DNA of 64,000 bases. It comes from Hygrophila difformis (Eukaryota > Streptophyta > Magnoliopsida > Lamiales > Acanthaceae). The position numbers were made by a program, and so were the translations under genes. Shown here in pieces: positions 22,175 to 34,500 of the stretch; the first letter of the stretch is position 1; the number at the start of each line of letters is the position of its first letter. The stretch covers positions 60,005,060 to 60,069,059 of the forward strand of contig JAOANR010000006.1 of NCBI GenBank assembly GCA_030278955.1, given 5' to 3'. The notes beneath the pieces were generated by a model. It saw only the letters and a program-made list of their open reading frames with translations, had not been told where the DNA came from and did not search any database.

Positions 22175-23787
22175 TCAATTAGAGTCCGATTCCGGGGGAG
22201 ACCGAGTTTGAGTCGCCTCCTCTCTACCGGCTTCCGACATCGACGTATCCACGGCTGTAGTCCCATGAATTTCTTCCAGCCGTACCTCAGCCGTTGTACC
22301 AATTGGGTTGCGCACTTTATGATCCCTTGGGACACCCTCGAGGACCTCGGAAGTTCGTGCACGTTTAGCAAGCATAGCGTTGCCATCGGAATTGTAAATT
22401 TTTCCCTCTGGGGATTTTCCCCCTTTCATCGCTTTCTTTCCTTTTGGTTTGGCAGCCCCCTTCGATTCCACATTGTTGGTAATCACATTCAAAGGCCTCG
22501 GAGCACTAATACATTGTGTGAGGATTTTACCTTTAAACATAATGGGCTGGCCCAAGGGGGTATGGTTGGGCTTCCCTCCCCCATCTTTTTTCCTGTCCGG
22601 CCCAGACTTCTTTTTTTTGGTTACCTTGATCCAGTCCCCACTCTCCGGTTGCACGGGGACTTCAGTAGGACTCTCCAATGTTGCAATATTGGTAGATTGT
22701 TGTTCATGTGAAGGGATCAATGGAGGACTATCCTCTTTGGGATAGACCGCCTTCTCTACTTCCATTCTGACTTCCTTGTCTTTTCCTGAATTCGTGAAAG
22801 TAGCATGGTCAACCCTGGTAGCAGCAAAAAACTCTCCACCAGCTGCAGAGGAGCCTGCCACAGTGCCAAAGACACCAATATCTACCTTTCTGCCTTGATT
22901 ACCTTTTTGGTGTAATTCAATCCCCTGCACCTTCTGGATTCCCTGTTTGTCACCAGCACTTCTCGTTCCTCCGGCATCAAACCCTTCGCCGGACAGTCCT
23001 TGCCACCATGGCCATAGCGTTGGCACAGTGGGCATAAGAGGTGAAGGCCCTCATATTGGACTTTTTGCCAGACATCACCGATTAGAATATTAGTGATCAC
23101 CGGCTCCCGGAGATCGATTTCAACACATACCCGAGCGAATCTACCTCGGTTCACCTTTTTAGTCGTGTCATCCACTTTCACTGATCTGCCTAGACCCGAA
23201 GCTATTTTCTCCAGCAAGTTTTCATCATACAACTCCATCCAAAGACCTGGCAGCCTTGCCCAAATGATGGTCCTGCATGGGGGGACTTGAAGTGCCGAGA
23301 AGTTGGGCCTCCATGGGAAGATGGTCAGGTAACTTTCATACACCATCCAAGGACCTTCATTTAGAACCTTCGTGCGATCTACGGAGCTTTCGAATTTCAC
23401 CAAGAAGGACCCCCGGTCAAGGTCCAACATTTCAAGCCTTCCCTGAGTCTTCCATAACCGCTTGATTCTGTCTTTCAGGCCGAGGTATCCTACTCGTTTA
23501 CCCAACACCGAAATGATGAGGGCGTCTTCCCATGGCTGACACAACCGCTTTTGAATCTGCCTATCCAATGTGATCCTTGGTTTCAGTCGGTCACCTCCGA
23601 TGATATCCAGCTTTACATATTTATCAACTTCCTCCTTGTCCAGCAAGGATGCTGGCGGCTCGCTCTTGTTGTCGAGAACAATGTCCCTAAACGAAGGTTT
23701 AGGGCCGCTTGAGAACACAAAGGAGGAAATGGGGTCGTCCGGGGGGGCATCCGGTGGGACTGCTTCAGGCGAGAGAAAAGTAGACAT
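22175..23787 (-). pseudogene. LINE 1 ORF1: gag-like RNA-binding protein with CCHC knuckle
   Basis: The start is at 23787. The N-terminal DUF4283-like region (RLCQPWEDALIISVLGKRVG, GPWMVYESYLTIFPW, IIWARLPGLWMELYDE) is followed by a zinc knuckle CPLCQRYGHGGKDC. A frameshift between about 22880 and 22935 moves the rest into another frame, which has a basic, lysine-rich stretch (WIKVTKKKKSG) and ends at 22175. This protein normally coats LINE RNA in the ribonucleoprotein particle. Confidence 0.88.
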
Positions 23788-23842
23788 AGAGAGAGAAACT
23801 GATTTTCAAGAAAGAAGTTCAATATCGAAATTACTATTCATT

Positions 23843-26800
23843 GAATAGTAACTAGTTAGGCATTTATATATTATAGATATATATTTGATTATTTTTAGTC
23901 ATACCTTTATAGTAATTTTACGATTTGAAAACGCAAAGCCGAATACTTATAAATTGATTATCTGATTATTACGATGTGGAGCAACATAAACACATCCAAA
24001 TACTTAAATTTCTACAACATGTTTGTTACAACAATTATATGATTATCCATTTACTGAACATTAGAGCATTTTTTAAAATGTACATCCAAACACTTTGTAA
24101 GTGAGCAACTAAGTCATGAATAAAACATTTAAGTTAAGTTATATGCAAGAAAGATTGTGCTTAACTAAGAAAAAATATAGATTCAAGAGCCCGAAGCAAG
24201 CAGAGAAGTTAAATGCACAATCAAGTTGAATGCATATGACCTATTCCCAAATTTGAAAAATAATTGAATGCATGATTTTCAAAACATTTTTATGCAAGAG
24301 AGAACGATTTTCTAGAAGTATATTACTAATATTCTTATGAGTTTAAAAATAATAAGTAATATATTTATAGGTTTAATGCTTAATACATAGGTTTTATAGA
24401 AATATGCTAAAAAAATATATATTAATATACTCATAAAAACAACGGTTAGAAAGAATCATACCACTCTTATACCAATGTGTAACAACCAGATTTCCAAAAC
24501 TCAAAATGACCAAGATGTTACTACCACATCTCCCAAACTTGCCATTGGCTAACTTAATTGGGAAAGGTTAAGGCTGAAATTGTATCAAACTTTAAAATAC
24601 AATATAAAATACTTTATAAGAAAATTTAATAATTTAACTAATTAGTAATCAATACTTAAATTCAAGTGCGGAAGCATAATAGTAAAGGATCGACAAGACC
24701 AACATAATAGGGTTCGGTTACGGGGCTGAATCTAGGATTCAGACCCTTGCTGCATGTTCTGGATAGAAACATGCGCGGTGCTAAGTGGGGGTAAGTGGAT
24801 ATATGATAGACATCATCATTTATGGCAATTAAAATATGGATGGAAGGCATTTGAAGTAATGAAATCACCTCTTTCTACAAATAAGTGCGGCAATCGTGGA
24901 GGGATGGTAAAATTCCATAAAATATTGTCTCCTTACCAGATGTGGAGATTGAGAAAAAAAAAACAACCCTGAAACCCTAAAACTCCATTTTTTAAATATT
25001 ATTATTTGTCTGAATGTTGGGGATAACCTCATTGATAATATTATTTTTATAAATATTACTTGCCAGATTTTATTATGTGGATGCAATCAGCATAATATTT
25101 CGATATGGCAGCATATTTGTATCCCATAAATAATCACTACTACGAACTTATTGCGTAATTTTGCATGTACAATATTTTTATTGCTTTGGGGTGTTTAGAA
25201 ATTGGAATAGAATTTGGGGCGTGTTTGATGCAATATCAGGCAGAATTGAATTCTGGCACAGTGAGATGAGAAAAAACGAGACAAACCCATTTGCACAAAT
25301 TGAAAAAAAAAAAAAAGGTGTATGGAATGCAGGAAATGGTTAAAAAATAAAAAGATCCAAGTTTCTTGTAGGAAATGAGACATTTGTATGGCCTAACATC
25401 ATATCAACAAGTAAAAAATACATAAAAGAAACAATGAAGCCACCATAAAAAATGTGTTCACCCATTTGCCAAAAAAAAAGACATAGATCAGACATTCGAA
25501 ATGTTTGAAAAAAACATATATGAACTTAGAGACAGTTCAATTCCAAAAACAATTATAACAATCATGATCTGAATCCAAAAAAAATGTTTGAAAAAAACAT
25601 CACGAAAGTATGTCTGCTTACAAGTAATATAAGGCAATCAAAATGCATTCATAGATAAATAACATCAAGCATGTTCTACATAACTCGGGATCCCCCTACT
25701 TGGAAGCATGACGTGGCTGACTGGGAGGCACACTACCATGTGGGTTTGCCGTCCGCTTCCCACGACTATCAGTAGCTGGGGGCGCCAACACGGCAAACCA
25801 AGACTTGCCATGCTCCTCCTCAGCAACTGCTTCAGTGAATACATCAAATGTGTCAAAGACCTGTGTCCTGCTCCAATCTAGCAAGGCGGTTCCGACTATT
25901 GAAGTATCAAATCTTATGGCACTCCCTGTCAAGTACGAACACCCAATGCTGGTGCCGAATCAACAGAAAGAACAACTTAGCACATAATCAATATATTAAA
26001 AACCTGAACCAGATATTTGATAATTACGAAATAGAATGATACAGTTAAACAAGAGGTTGAAATTAGATAGATCAGTTAACTTTTAAAATGTTGAAATATG
26101 AAATTAAAAAATTTGTTAAATATATAATACGCAACAAGAAGCATGTTAGTACACAACATCGGGGCTTGAATAGTGAATTTAGGCAGCAACCACATACACC
26201 AGCACACATTATGTGTTATCATAGCACTACTGGAAGTTACAATCAGCACATATATTTCAGTAAAACTATCACATAATAATAGGGCCGCTATCGCAGGTGC
26301 ATCAGAACTGTGGCACCCATGAATGTTGAACCAGTCGCCATAGCATGTACACTAGCACACTGGAATGCTGATGATATCACACATATATAGCAAGCTTAGC
26401 ACTAATTTAATTACATAGAAAGTCCGACAATAGATAATCAACAAAAAAGATACACCAGACCAACAAAAAATATATAAATACTTGAGTAAAAAAATATTGT
26501 TGGACAATTGATATGAAAGACATACGCTCTTTTATGCCGATCAAGCATAAATTAAAGGTATAACAGCACATAGATAACATATAAACAATATTAAAAAAGG
26601 TTTGAATTGTATCAAAGAGCGCAAGAGTATATAAGCACCGTTAGTCCATTCATATGAGTCGTCTTCAGATTCTTTTAGGCCGAGCAAGCACAGATTAAAG
26701 TATAAACAACACATAGATAACAATAAAACAGCACCCAATTCACCCATTCCATATTGTGAATGCAAAGACGTGGGCCACCCACAAATGATCACCCCAAATC

Positions 26801-27780
26801 GCGAAAAGAGGCACCCTCAGAACATCCTCAAATAAAACGAAATGAGTATTTTACAAACAAAAAAATGAAATTATTCAACCCAATAAACAAGCACACTCAC
26901 AAACGCCCGGCAACAGATGAGTATTTTACAAAGAAATCCTAACCTAAAAAGCACCGACCACTGTTGAAAAATGGATTTTTTGTCCGACCTCCGCCCTCCG
27001 ATCGACCACCCTCAGAACAAGACCAATATGCGGCGGCGACTGCAGTGTGTATAATGAGGTTAAACTTGGGGAAATGAAAGGGACCGGCAATAATGGGGGA
27101 ACGAAACAGTGGAAACAACGAAAGTCACCGACGAAAATGAAAATGGGAAAAAAAAAGGCCAAAATAAATCTTTAGCACAAAATGTGAATTTATTTTGCAT
27201 AATGGAAACCGGGCCACGAGTTGATTCAATTTCTTACAATGAAGAAACCCAATAGAGTACGTAATGAATGTTCCATAAATTTAGGATTCATTAAAATCCT
27301 AAATATTGACTATCCATAAAATACAAAATTACATTTAATATTACCCTAATCAATTAAACAGCACACACATGCCTTTGGGCAAGAATTCAGCTCCTTGCTG
27401 AATCTGCACCAGAACCTAATCCAACATAATAGTCTAAGATTTATGACATACGTGAAGTAAATGCAAATGTTGCTTCAAACATTATTCACAATCCTTATTA
27501 ATGTGCTTGAATGCTCATATAATTATTCCTTGAAATCCGTAATAAAAAGATGAAGCAACACATGTCAGTAAATAAATTACTAAGTCAGTCACTCGAATAA
27601 ATTCCATTCTACTCACATAGGTAGGGGTAAGTCAACGGATTTGTCTTTAGGATGAACAAGGCCGGAAACAACATCATAGTATCACTGAACATCATTACTA
27701 TAGATCATTCGAGCCTATTTCGAACTCCCTCACGTCTTGAAAGATGAGCAGAGGGAATCTAAAGTGAAACTATAATATTA
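23843..27780. other. AT-rich intergenic region with faint gene or repeat traces
   Basis: No complete gene was seen. TGTAACAACC at about 24478 could start another decayed gypsy LTR. Poly(A)/poly(T) tracts lie near 25300. A GC-richer block at 26940-27160 looks like a 5-prime UTR on the minus strand, possibly for the exon at 25696-25950, but no joining exons could be assigned. Confidence 0.4.
25696..25950 (-). other. Unrecognised coding-like exon
   Basis: An open minus-strand frame contains SYLTGSAIRFDTSIVGTALL, then DWSRTQVFDTFDVFTEAV, then EEEHGKSWFAVLAPPATD, and ends in a basic, proline-containing tail. Composition and codon pattern look protein-coding against the AT-rich surroundings. I do not recognise the family. 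It may be the last exon of a host gene or a captured fragment. Confidence 0.35.
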
Positions 27781-28037
27781 TCTCCGTCCAATTTAACTTG
27801 TCTTGTTTGACTTTTGCACACAATCCAATGTATTTTTCAATTGTTAATATCTCAAAATATATACAATGAAAAATTATATAGAATATATGTTCTAAAACTA
27901 CATGATCATACGACTCTAACAAGATCCAACTCGACTATATTTGTCCAAATATATACTTGAAATAAAATTAAGTCGGAGCTTAATAATGAACAGTGTCAAA
28001 AAGTCAAACTCAATTAGCTAATTGACAATGAACAGAG
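27781..28037. mobile_element. Stowaway-like MITE
   Basis: The left end TCTCCGTCCAATTTAA follows a TA. The right end reads inward as CTCTGTTCATTGTC next to TA. Internal text (GTTAATATCTCAAAATATA, GTCGGAGC) matches the style of plant Stowaway (Tc1/mariner) MITEs. The length is 257 bp and the TIRs are diverged. It sits just beyond the 3-prime end of the TCF25 gene. Confidence 0.6.
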
Positions 28038-28529
28038 TACTTCATATGCATATAAACAAACCAGGAACAATCCCACTCTACAACCAATACTGACGTTCAA
28101 CACTAATAAAATCACAAGTGTTCTCAACCTTGAGAAATAAACATGAAGAAATTATTCCAAGTATTTTAATATTTTACTTAGCAAAACTTCAAAACTGGTA
28201 CTAATAACATCCCTCGGGCCAGGACTCATGTTATAAGTTTGATAGATTACAGAGTCCTATTCTATATGCGCAGCAACGTCCCAAATCACACACACCTAAC
28301 AATATTTGGCTAGTGACGACAACACCATAAACCAATCACTAAAATGCAAGATCCCTTCGTAGCATAGTTCAGTCATATAGCCATGCGCAGAATAGTTTAA
28401 TATTGCTTTTACTTCATCGCATAAATCAAACTTCGGTTCCAAATTCTGAAGTGGGCTCAAGAACGTTCGTACCATTCTCCAATTTTCAATTTCGAATAAG
28501 GGTTTGAAAATAATAACTAGATGCATAGT

Positions 28530-31500
28530 TCAATCTTCATTGTTTGCTTGCCCAGGATCATCCTGGATATGCTCATCCTCCCCTGGTCCATAATTTATCC
28601 ATGGCAACATGGACTCAAATAAAACAGCAAGTGCATTGCGGTTGGAGAAGTCATGGGGCACATTGTTCCCTGGAACATGAGGAACCTGTTGACGGTTTTC
28701 AATACCATCCCTTCCATCAATAATAAAATTTTGCAAGTTATCAGGCGGCAATGTTGGCACAGAATCAGAGAAATCTGATACTAACAGATGACAGTACCTA
28801 GAACAAGCAAAGAGGAAAGGGTTAACAAGCGCAGTTGTGTTGTGGAACAGAAAATAAAAGTATTCAGCCACATGCTCACTCATTTTTCTCGGATGAAAAT
28901 GCTTCTTTCCTCACACATGCCCAGTCCCTAGCATCACTTCCTTGGCCGTCCAGCGTTTCAATAACCGAGAGCGCTGAGCCAGATAATAACTTTTGCACTT
29001 CAGGAAGCCTCCATATCAGGTAACTCCTTTCAATATATATCGCAATCAAGTGATCCAGTGAGGGACTGCCAGTTTGCTCTGATCGAAAGAAACCATGCTT
29101 TAGTATAGTTGACCATATTCGATCTTTTAGAGGTACTTTCTCCACCAATTTTTTCAAAACTGACGGGTGAAGCATCAAAGCCTGCTTCATTAGATCAACT
29201 GAATTAGCTTTCCCAACATCCATTTCCTTATTGTTTATTGATTCACCACACTCAAGGTAAAACCGGCATATAGCAAGGGAATAGGAAAAATTAGGAAATA
29301 GCCAGAGTGAATTATCACATCTGTATTCTTCTGAAAACTGTTCCAACCAGGCATACTCCTCTGCTCTTAACGCGTAATAGTCAATACAAAACATAGCACC
29401 CATTGGATCATCCGAATCTAAAGAAAGCAAGAACTTGCAAATTTCAAGGGCAGATCTGTGGCAGCCACGCCTATCCATGTTTTTCATATGTGTATAGAGT
29501 GATGAGAAGAATGGCTTATTCATATCATGGGCATACTTCAATTGACAATTCGGCGAAGGAGTGAATAGTGGATGCCATGCGCATTCCATTCCATACAAAC
29601 ACTTAGCAGTAGCATCAGATGACATTTGGTGTTCACCAGTGAATTTGAAATAGTCAGCCAACACAATCAGCGACTCGATGTGATAAGGATGGTTCAATAA
29701 AACATTTGCTATCCCATTAAGATCGTGAACAGCCTTGGCAGCATCAAAAGCTCGCTGGGCAATAGTATAAGTCGGCAACTGTACATATCTGACAGCATAA
29801 AACAATGCAGATTGCAAAATCAGTTAATACATTTGTAATCTTTAAGAACAAGTTAATCTACAATTGAAAGAGTATTGTGTAATATTTAAGAACCAAACTT
29901 CACTTAGAATTGGATGTCGCAATTTTAGGGGAAATAAAAACACAAAAAAGAATGACAGTCTAACAAATTCAATAGAACAAACCAATTCAGCAGCGATGCT
30001 TATTTTCCTAAAGAATTACATTTACAATAAGGTGTTTGCTACTTCTCAAGATTTCTTTATTTGTGACTTTCAATCTATATTATAGGACTATGCAAATTTA
30101 TATGTCAGAGTGTAATTTCCCCTTCTTTTACAACTATAATAATGTTCTACGGATAAACTTTTTATTCAGAAATTATTTGAGAATGAGTTAGAAGATATCT
30201 ATATATCTATATAAAAGTAATATAGTCTACAATTCTACATTCCCTCCACTTCTCCTCCCCTTTTTCTAACAACATCCCTCATACATCCCTTCCAACTCTC
30301 AAACCTCTATTTTCAACACCCTCATATAATAAAAGTATTATATATTAATATTTGAAAATATTAAAGATTTTTGATTAAATTTGTTGGGCATTTTCTATGT
30401 AATTAGTAGAAGACTAGATTTTGTTGTGAATAAAAGGTATTTTGAGTCTTCTCCTTCTTCCATTCATTTTCTATTTTTCCTACAATCGTACAGTTCCATC
30501 TTCTTACAAATCCAAAATTCAATCTCTGCCCGGAAAAATTGAATTTCTCTTTTTAGGCAGCGCAAAGGACTTGAATTGGACGTATTAATGGATAAAATTG
30601 GGAGCATATTTGTATCTGTTGTTCTGATTTTGTAGTGTGAAATATTTGTTTGGTTTTTTTTTAATGTTTTGTAATATGAATGGAATTTTTTATGTATCCA
30701 ATTAAATGTTGTTTCTTGACAATTTTTTAGCAGTGAAAAATTGTAGTTGCAGTATCCGTTTTGATATTTTGTCATTAGGTATCTTTCGTAATATATAGCA
30801 CAAAGTAAAACCCTTCTATCTTCTTAACTACACTGATTATGTCATATGTATGTCATATGTATTTAGCAAATTTTTGTTCTTCACAATTTAAAGTAATGGT
30901 CATAAATCAATATTGAATACATTCACAAATTAATAATATTTATCTTATGAACGTTTTTTTGTAGGAAGATTTACTTTTACACCTTCTCGGACGTCTCAAT
31001 TTTATCATCGTTTTTTGTCACCTTTGTCCTCAATAATCGTTGGAAATGAGAATCATCCAATTAAGTTTATTTAATAACATATTCGAATAAAATATTATGT
31101 TTTTTAAAATAAATACATAAATTTTACGCCAGCGGTGTGCTAGTATTTATAATATTAGTGCAGAAAGGGCAATGTAGGCTGAAAGCTATGTGATATATGG
31201 AAATATGGGATGAATTAGGGCAAGAGCAACATGGAGTTGAAGCCCTAAATCATAATAGGAGGAAGATTCAGTGAAGGAATCGGTCCAGAGTCCAGAGTTG
31301 GGGTGGGTTAAAGACTTAAAGTAAACGTCATTATTTTGCTTCAAATAAATATCATTGTTATATGTTGAAAATCGTGAAAAGTAAAAACTCGTCCTTACAC
31401 CTTAGAAAAGGCAATGTAAATTAATAGATATCACATTAATGTTTTTGTAATCTTTTATGTAACCTTTTTTTTTCTTAATGGGATGTGCGGGGACTGTATT

Positions 31501-34500
31501 CTCTTTATTAATTTATTTTAAATATTCTTAAAAATAACTTCCTAAGGTTTCATCTATAAACTAATATTAATAGATCTACGGTTCTCATGTTGACACCTCA
31601 TAAAGGCCACGTCATCATCTAAATAATCACCATCTATATTTAGAACATAAACCTATATACTAATATAAAAATATCTTGAGAAAATCTTTCTATGTATTTT
31701 AAAAATAAAGAATTTTAAAATAATATTTATATCTTTAATAATATTCAATATAAATTGAGAAAATCTTTCTATTTAATAATATTCAATATAAAATTAAAGA
31801 ATTTATAATATATAATTTAATTAAATATTTATGAAATATATTAGTATAATTTAATTTGTTTTCAATTTATATCTTTTTTAAAATACATGAAAAATTTTCT
31901 CGAGATATAAAGAAAACAAATTAAATTATACTAATATATTTCATAAATATTTAATTAAATCATATATTATAAATTCTTTAATTTTATATTGAATATTATT
32001 AAATAAATATTATTATAATTATATTAAAATTTGAACCTAAAATATTAACATAAATCAATATAATAAGCTAAAAACCTTTTTTAAGTTGTAGTTGGTTAAT
32101 TTTTTTGCATTTACTGACAATATTGTTTTTTTAGTTGTAGTTGGTAACATCGACTTTTTAAATATCATTTTATTCTGATTTAAGATACTATATTTACAAA
32201 AATAGTTTTAAGGTACATGTAATTCTAGATTGTCTGTGTCATTTTTAACGACATAATTTTTCCAATGTGTAACTGATTGATTCTATGAGAAGTTGCGAAA
32301 ATTTGTTCATAGATAATAGGATTTCAAGTGATAGAGAAATGGAATTTGTTCGAATGATTCTCCTAAATTTTATGGTTGCAGTTGAAATTTCCACAGTATA
32401 GCTGCTTGATTTTGATAAAGTGGAGTGTTTAAGCATGCTTTTTTGGTTTAAATGATTTTTGCAAAGTGTGCAGCTAAAAATTTTAGAGTGATGTTGGAAT
32501 TTAATGCTTTAATTTTAGTTTTAGTTAACAGTCTATGACCGCTTAGTAAGGACAAAGTCATTGTTTCAATCTTCTTTTAGTTATCGAACTTAAACTATAA
32601 AGATTGTGTCTTGATTCATTATATGGCAAATATTTTTAAAATTATTGTTTTTGATCAAAAGTTTAAGATTTTTTTATGGCCTCTGATGTGGTTACAGGTT
32701 TGCGACTGAGTAGTAAATATTTTTTTTTTTTGAGAAGCCATTGAAGGCCTTTACAAAGGGTACAAAGGGGAGGGATAGGGGGCCGGGTGGGGATTCGAAC
32801 CCCCAACCTATAGGTTGGGAGTTGGGGGAGTTACCACTTCGGTAAGTCCCCAACCCCTGAGTAGGAAATTGGGATTTATTATCTACTAAATATGTAATAA
32901 TAAATTGAAATGGTTTCTTTTATTAAATACTATTTTTTTTTTTTGAGAAAAGTTTTATATCATACCAAAAAACGTCACTTACAGAAAAATTCAGCCACAA
33001 TAGCCCCAGACAATACAACCTACCATACTTCAAACATACTATCCCAATAAACATTCTGGAGCATAAAATATCACAACTTTAGACAAGGACAACAAGGTAG
33101 CATCAGACCAAGCTGTATGTCCAAATCAGCCAATGCTATATTCTACTCAATGGAACCAGTACCCTGAGGCAAGAAACTGCATTCCAAATCGCCATGGTTC
33201 TTTTCGTCTTCTGCTCGCCGTAGAGGGTTTAGCTTGCGACATGACGGATCCAAATGACAAAACCAAAAAACTTGCTACATAAAACACATCAACTGCTGCA
33301 AAGTTACACGTCCAAAGCATCGAGTCGATAAAGGGCATGGTGGGATAGACGAGGACAATTCAAAAGAAAAGGGTTGGTGTGAATGGCAAAGAGGGAAAGG
33401 AGGAAGCCTACTTCAGACAAAGTCATCCTACATTGCTAGGAAATCCCATCGGAAGCAAAACTAAAACACGAAGTAGTCCAAAACAAGACATACAGACATA
33501 AGAATCGACCAAGACCCCCAGAAAGGCAATGCTCCAAACAGCTCATATCAAGATAAATCTAACTATAATAGCAATGATATTTAGTTTTATTAAATACTAT
33601 AATAGCAATGATATTTAGTTTTACCACTATAAATCTGTTCTTAATTGATATTTAAATAGCCCACCTTCTCCCCCGCCCCCCAAAGTATATTTTTTTATGT
33701 TCTTCTCTTATGATTTGTGTACATTTGCGTTGAATTTAGTTACATTTATACCATGGTGTACCTGTTACCTTTAGTGCTTCTAAAATTCCGCCTTTACTTT
33801 TGTTGCTCTAACATGTTACTAAAATAAATTAAAAAGGCTATCTAATGACTGTTGTGTCGATTGTTGTATAGAGCATGCAATTAGAGTTATGCCACCCACC
33901 CTTAAAAACACTGGTTAGCGCTATTGACATTTTCACTTGCCTTATTATATAGGGGGAGTGTTGCTTAAACTCGTTGATTGCTTATCGGATCGAGTAGGAG
34001 AGCTCGTAGCTTCTTTATCAACCGACCTATGAACTCCCTATACATAACCTTTACTTAGGATGAAAGAACTGAACCTGGAGATTGGGTTTGGCTGAGAAAA
34101 ATGCTCTGAAAATATTTCTAAGTCATATTGAAGTTCCAGTAAATCTTCTAGTTGTCTATATCATGAAAGATTTTTTACTTTTTTTTAAAAAATTTATGAA
34201 TTGACAAATTATTGATTTTATTTATTAAAAAAAATATTGCCACGTGTGCAGAGGGTAAAAAACACTAGTAAATAATAATAATAATAATATAAAAATTAAT
34301 ATATAAGAACATTAATACTGGCTAGGAAATGGGTGGTGGGAGCCCATGCCACAAAAATTACAAATGGACTATGTGAAGGGATAGGAGTCCGAGTGGGGAA
34401 TTCAATAATTGATTTTCAATTCCTATCTTATATATATCTTTAGAATTTGATAAAATTTTAAATTAAAAGTACCATGTTCTAAAATGTATTGAGAAATTCT

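Larger units (their letters stand above)
17945..23826 (-). mobile_element. Full-length but defective L1-type LINE (LINE 1)
   Basis: A 16-bp duplication, GAAATTACTATTCATT, flanks the element at 17929-17944 and 23827-23842. The 3-prime end, on the left, has only a short poly(A) remnant (TTTT on the plus strand). The 5-prime UTR is about 39 nt. ORF1 (gag-like) and ORF2 (endonuclease, reverse transcriptase, RNase H) are recognisable but interrupted by several frameshifts and stops. The element is co-oriented with the PMD gene to its left. Confidence 0.92.

Noticed and set aside
32719..32856. tRNA gene
   Set aside because: A box B is present, but the acceptor and anticodon arms do not fold as a tRNA, and the poly(A) tail plus target duplication show a SINE.
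34240..34270. Possible Helitron 3-prime end (CTAGT at 34265)
   Set aside because: No convincing hairpin precedes it and no matching 5-prime end was found.
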